From the NCBI GenBank assembly GCA_019455325.1, contig JACFMQ010000003.1, forward strand, positions 419,572 through 483,571: a DNA stretch of 64,000 bases, written 5' to 3'. Each line of letters opens with the position of its first letter. Position 1 is the first letter of the stretch. The stretch comes from Rhodocyclaceae bacterium (lineage in GTDB: Bacteria > Pseudomonadota > Gammaproteobacteria > Burkholderiales > Rhodocyclaceae). Below, piece after piece: positions 62,250 through 64,000 of the stretch. A program made the position numbers and the translations under genes. The notes below the pieces were generated by a model, which had not been told where the DNA came from, did not search any database, and saw nothing but the letters and a program-made list of their open reading frames with translations.

Positions 62250-62801
62250 TCAACGCCCCGCCGCCTCGTCGAGCAGTTCGCGCAGACGCAGGATGGCCTG
62301 GGCAATGTGGCGTTCGGCCATCTGACGCGAAATGCCCATGCGTTGCGCCACCTCGACTTGCGACAGCCCCTCGAAGCGGTTGAGTACGAAGGCGCGCCGG
62401 GATTGCGGCGGCAACCTTTCCAGCGCAGCCTCGACTTTGCTCAAACTCTGCCGGACCGCGGCGATTTCCTCGGGGCCGGGTTCGGCGGAGGGTATGTCGT
62501 CGAACTCCGGCATATTGCTTTCCTCATGCCGTCTGCACTGTTCCCGATGGTGGCTTACGATGAGATTGCGCGCGATCCGGTAGGCGAAGGCCAGCGGGTC
62601 GCGAATGGCGACTCCGTCGCGACCCGAGAGCCGCAGAAACACTTCCTGGGTCAGGTCAGCGGCGGTGTCCTTGCAGCGCAGGCGGGCGGAAATGAAACCG
62701 TGCAGTTCCGAAGCATGGCGGCGATAGAGATCGAGGATCGGCGATTGTCGCGGCATGGCACGGAGCAAACGGAAGAAACGGTGGGAGGCATTCCTGATCA
62801 T
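62250..62801 (-). CDS. FecI-type ECF sigma factor, second module
   Basis: The 183-residue protein has region 2 (LYRRHASELHGFISARLRC, then PLAFAYRIARNLIVSHHRE) and region 4 (LPPQSRRAFVLNRFEGLSQVEVA, then MAERHIAQAILRLRELL). The ATG at 62801 is chosen for the usual length; an upstream extension of 12 residues looks non-coding. It heads the sigma-FecR-receptor-hydrolase unit. Confidence 0.9.
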   Translation of the reverse strand: MIRNASHRFFRLLRAMPRQSPILDLYRRHASELHGFISARLRCKDTAADLTQEVFLRLSGRDGVAIRDPLAFAYRIARNLIVSHHREQCRRHEESNMPEFDDIPSAEPGPEEIAAVRQSLSKVEAALERLPPQSRRAFVLNRFEGLSQVEVAQRMGISRQMAERHIAQAILRLRELLDEAAGR

Positions 62802-63136
62802 GCAGGCCCCTCGGCGGGATGATGCGTGACCGCCCACCTCTCGTCGCCCTCGGGAACGGAGCGCATCCTACGTCCATGGGAAAGTTTGCAAAATGTGACA
62901 AATTGCCGCGGCAGCGGCGGATCGCCGAGGAAAGGCGAATGCAAACGCCGCGTCGCACAGGCCGTTCCGACCTTTTTCCGGCGATCTGCGGCCGGCCACC
63001 GACCCTTCCTGCGCTTACTGTTCCAACCCGTAGTATTGGTTGAAACAGCGCACCAGCCGGGTCGTTTCATCGGCCGTCAGCGGCTCGACGCCGCGCGGGT
63101 CGCGCCCCGCGCAGCACGGAGAGCCGCCGCCGGCGC
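62802..63136. other. Gene-free region between the sigma factor and the third receptor
   Basis: No supported gene is seen in these 335 bases. On the minus strand TTGTCA (62901-62896) could be part of a sigma-factor promoter, but no good -10 box follows. A short open stretch after the third receptor's stop reads like protein (PLTADETTRLVRCFNQYYG) but has no start codon. Confidence 0.4.
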
Positions 63137-64000
63137 CTAGAACTCGTACTTCACCGAGGCGAGGAAGCTGCGCGGCATCCCTGGCATGATCGACGCACGG
63201 CCGCCGCCCGAGGCATAGTATTTCTTGTCGAGCAGGTTGTAGACGTTCAACTGCGCCGTCAGCCGGTTCTGCCCAATACGCTGCGTGTAGGCAACCAGAG
63301 CATCGACCCGCCCGTAGCCCGACAGCCTATAGCTGTTCGCCGCATCGCCCATCCGCTCGCCGACGGCGATCACACCCAGGCCCGCCTTGTAGGCATCGTT
63401 GAACTGCCAGGTGCCCCAGACGCTGCCCTGGCTGTGCGGCGCATTCTCCAGGCGATTGCCCTGCAGTCCGTCGTTGTTGCGGACATAGCGGGCGTCCATG
63501 TGCGCAAAGGTCGCCAGGAGCTTGAGCCGGTCCGTGATCTGCCCGGATACGTCGGCCTCGATGCCCCGGCTGCGTGCTTCGCCGGCCACGATCTGGAACA
63601 GGGAATCGGCAGGGTCGGCCGTCAGCATGTTGTCGCGCGTCAGATCGAACAGCGAAACCGTCGAGGTCAGCCGTTTGTCCGCCGACTCCGCCTTGAAGCC
63701 GATCTCCCACTGCTCGGCGCACTCGGGATCGAACGCCTCGCCCGTCGCGCTCAGGCCGTTGTTGACGCCGAAGGATTCGGTGTAGCTGCCATAGACCGAC
63801 AACCCCTCGCGCAGTTCGTAGAGCACGCCGACGCGCGGGCTGAACTGCCTGTCGGTCAGGCCGATGCGTCCGGCCTTGGCGGCATCCAGCGAAACAGGGG
63901 AGGCGTTCTGCCCGGTGTTGGCGCGGTCGTAGCGTCCGCCGATCAGTGCGGATTCAACCGGTCGATGCAACACACTAAAGCCTGCGCAAGCAGAAGGAGT
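63137..64000 (-). CDS. TonB-dependent siderophore-type receptor, C-terminal part
   Basis: The visible 287 residues are the end of an outer-membrane barrel; the frame is open to the window edge, so the start lies beyond it. Barrel segments such as FSPRVGVLYELREGLSVYGSY, the AEQWEIGFKAE block, SRGIEADVSGQITDRLKL and a final FLASVKYEF match ferrisiderophore receptors of the FhuE/FpvA kind. It is not in the second FecIR unit, being upstream of it on the same strand. Confidence 0.88.
   Translation of the reverse strand, partial: TPSACAGFSVLHRPVESALIGGRYDRANTGQNASPVSLDAAKAGRIGLTDRQFSPRVGVLYELREGLSVYGSYTESFGVNNGLSATGEAFDPECAEQWEIGFKAESADKRLTSTVSLFDLTRDNMLTADPADSLFQIVAGEARSRGIEADVSGQITDRLKLLATFAHMDARYVRNNDGLQGNRLENAPHSQGSVWGTWQFNDAYKAGLGVIAVGERMGDAANSYRLSGYGRVDALVAYTQRIGQNRLTAQLNVYNLLDKKYYASGGGRASIMPGMPRSFLASVKYEF

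Noticed and set aside
63013-63136. Protein-like reading after the third TonB receptor (PLTADETTRLVRCFNQYYG)
   Set aside because: No start codon is available in frame between the receptor and this stretch; it may be chance or a remnant.

Overview
The window is GC-rich, Gram-negative DNA with dense, overlapping operons. Its gene content is that of a facultatively anaerobic, nitrate-respiring, hydrogen-sensing betaproteobacterium, most likely of the Rhodocyclales. It carries periplasmic nitrate reductase parts, System I cytochrome c maturation, a regulatory NiFe hydrogenase and FNR-type operators. The taxonomic guess is inference from gene content; no rRNA or tRNA gene was seen.

Bases 1-16400 are respiratory and nitrogen genes. 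The end of napG, then napH and napB, run on the plus strand and converge on a minus-strand unit of napC, a diheme ethylbenzene-dehydrogenase-type cytochrome and napF. A complete ccmABCDEFGHI operon follows on the minus strand. It is divergent from a siroheme nitrite reductase pair, nirBD. The ccmA-nirB gap holds FNR-type sites, a pair of NtrC-like sites and a near-perfect sigma-54 promoter. A diheme cytochrome c peroxidase is divergent from oxyR, across FNR-type sites and an OxyR-type site.

Bases 16400-45100 are a hydrogenase and nickel island. It contains hupK, hypABFCDE and hypX for NiFe cofactor assembly. It also contains hoxA, hoxB and hoxC (response regulator and H2-sensing hydrogenase) and, further on, nikR, the sensor kinase hoxJ, a TonB receptor and a nikKLMQO nickel importer. 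Set among these are an AT-richer Fic protein gene, a small lipoprotein esterase, an HD-GYP protein and a 1273-residue SARP/AAA/TPR regulator with a well-formed FNR class II promoter. Three copies of a roughly 100-base hairpin element punctuate this island.

Bases 45100-51300 are a compact minus-strand operon for copper and cytochrome-oxidase-type metal handling: TlpA-like thioredoxin, TRASH-like protein, membrane protein, metal-associated protein, copper P-type ATPase, TauE-like protein, Tat-exported NosL-like protein and NosL. Bases 51400-64000 hold two FecI/FecR/TonB-receptor modules and part of a third receptor. The first module continues into a second NosL-like Tat protein and a SUMF1-fold protein, with a third NosL-like paralogue convergent to it. 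This is the strongest candidate for an undescribed metal-acquisition system. The second module ends in a beta-lactamase-fold hydrolase whose frame is broken at a run of nine guanines.
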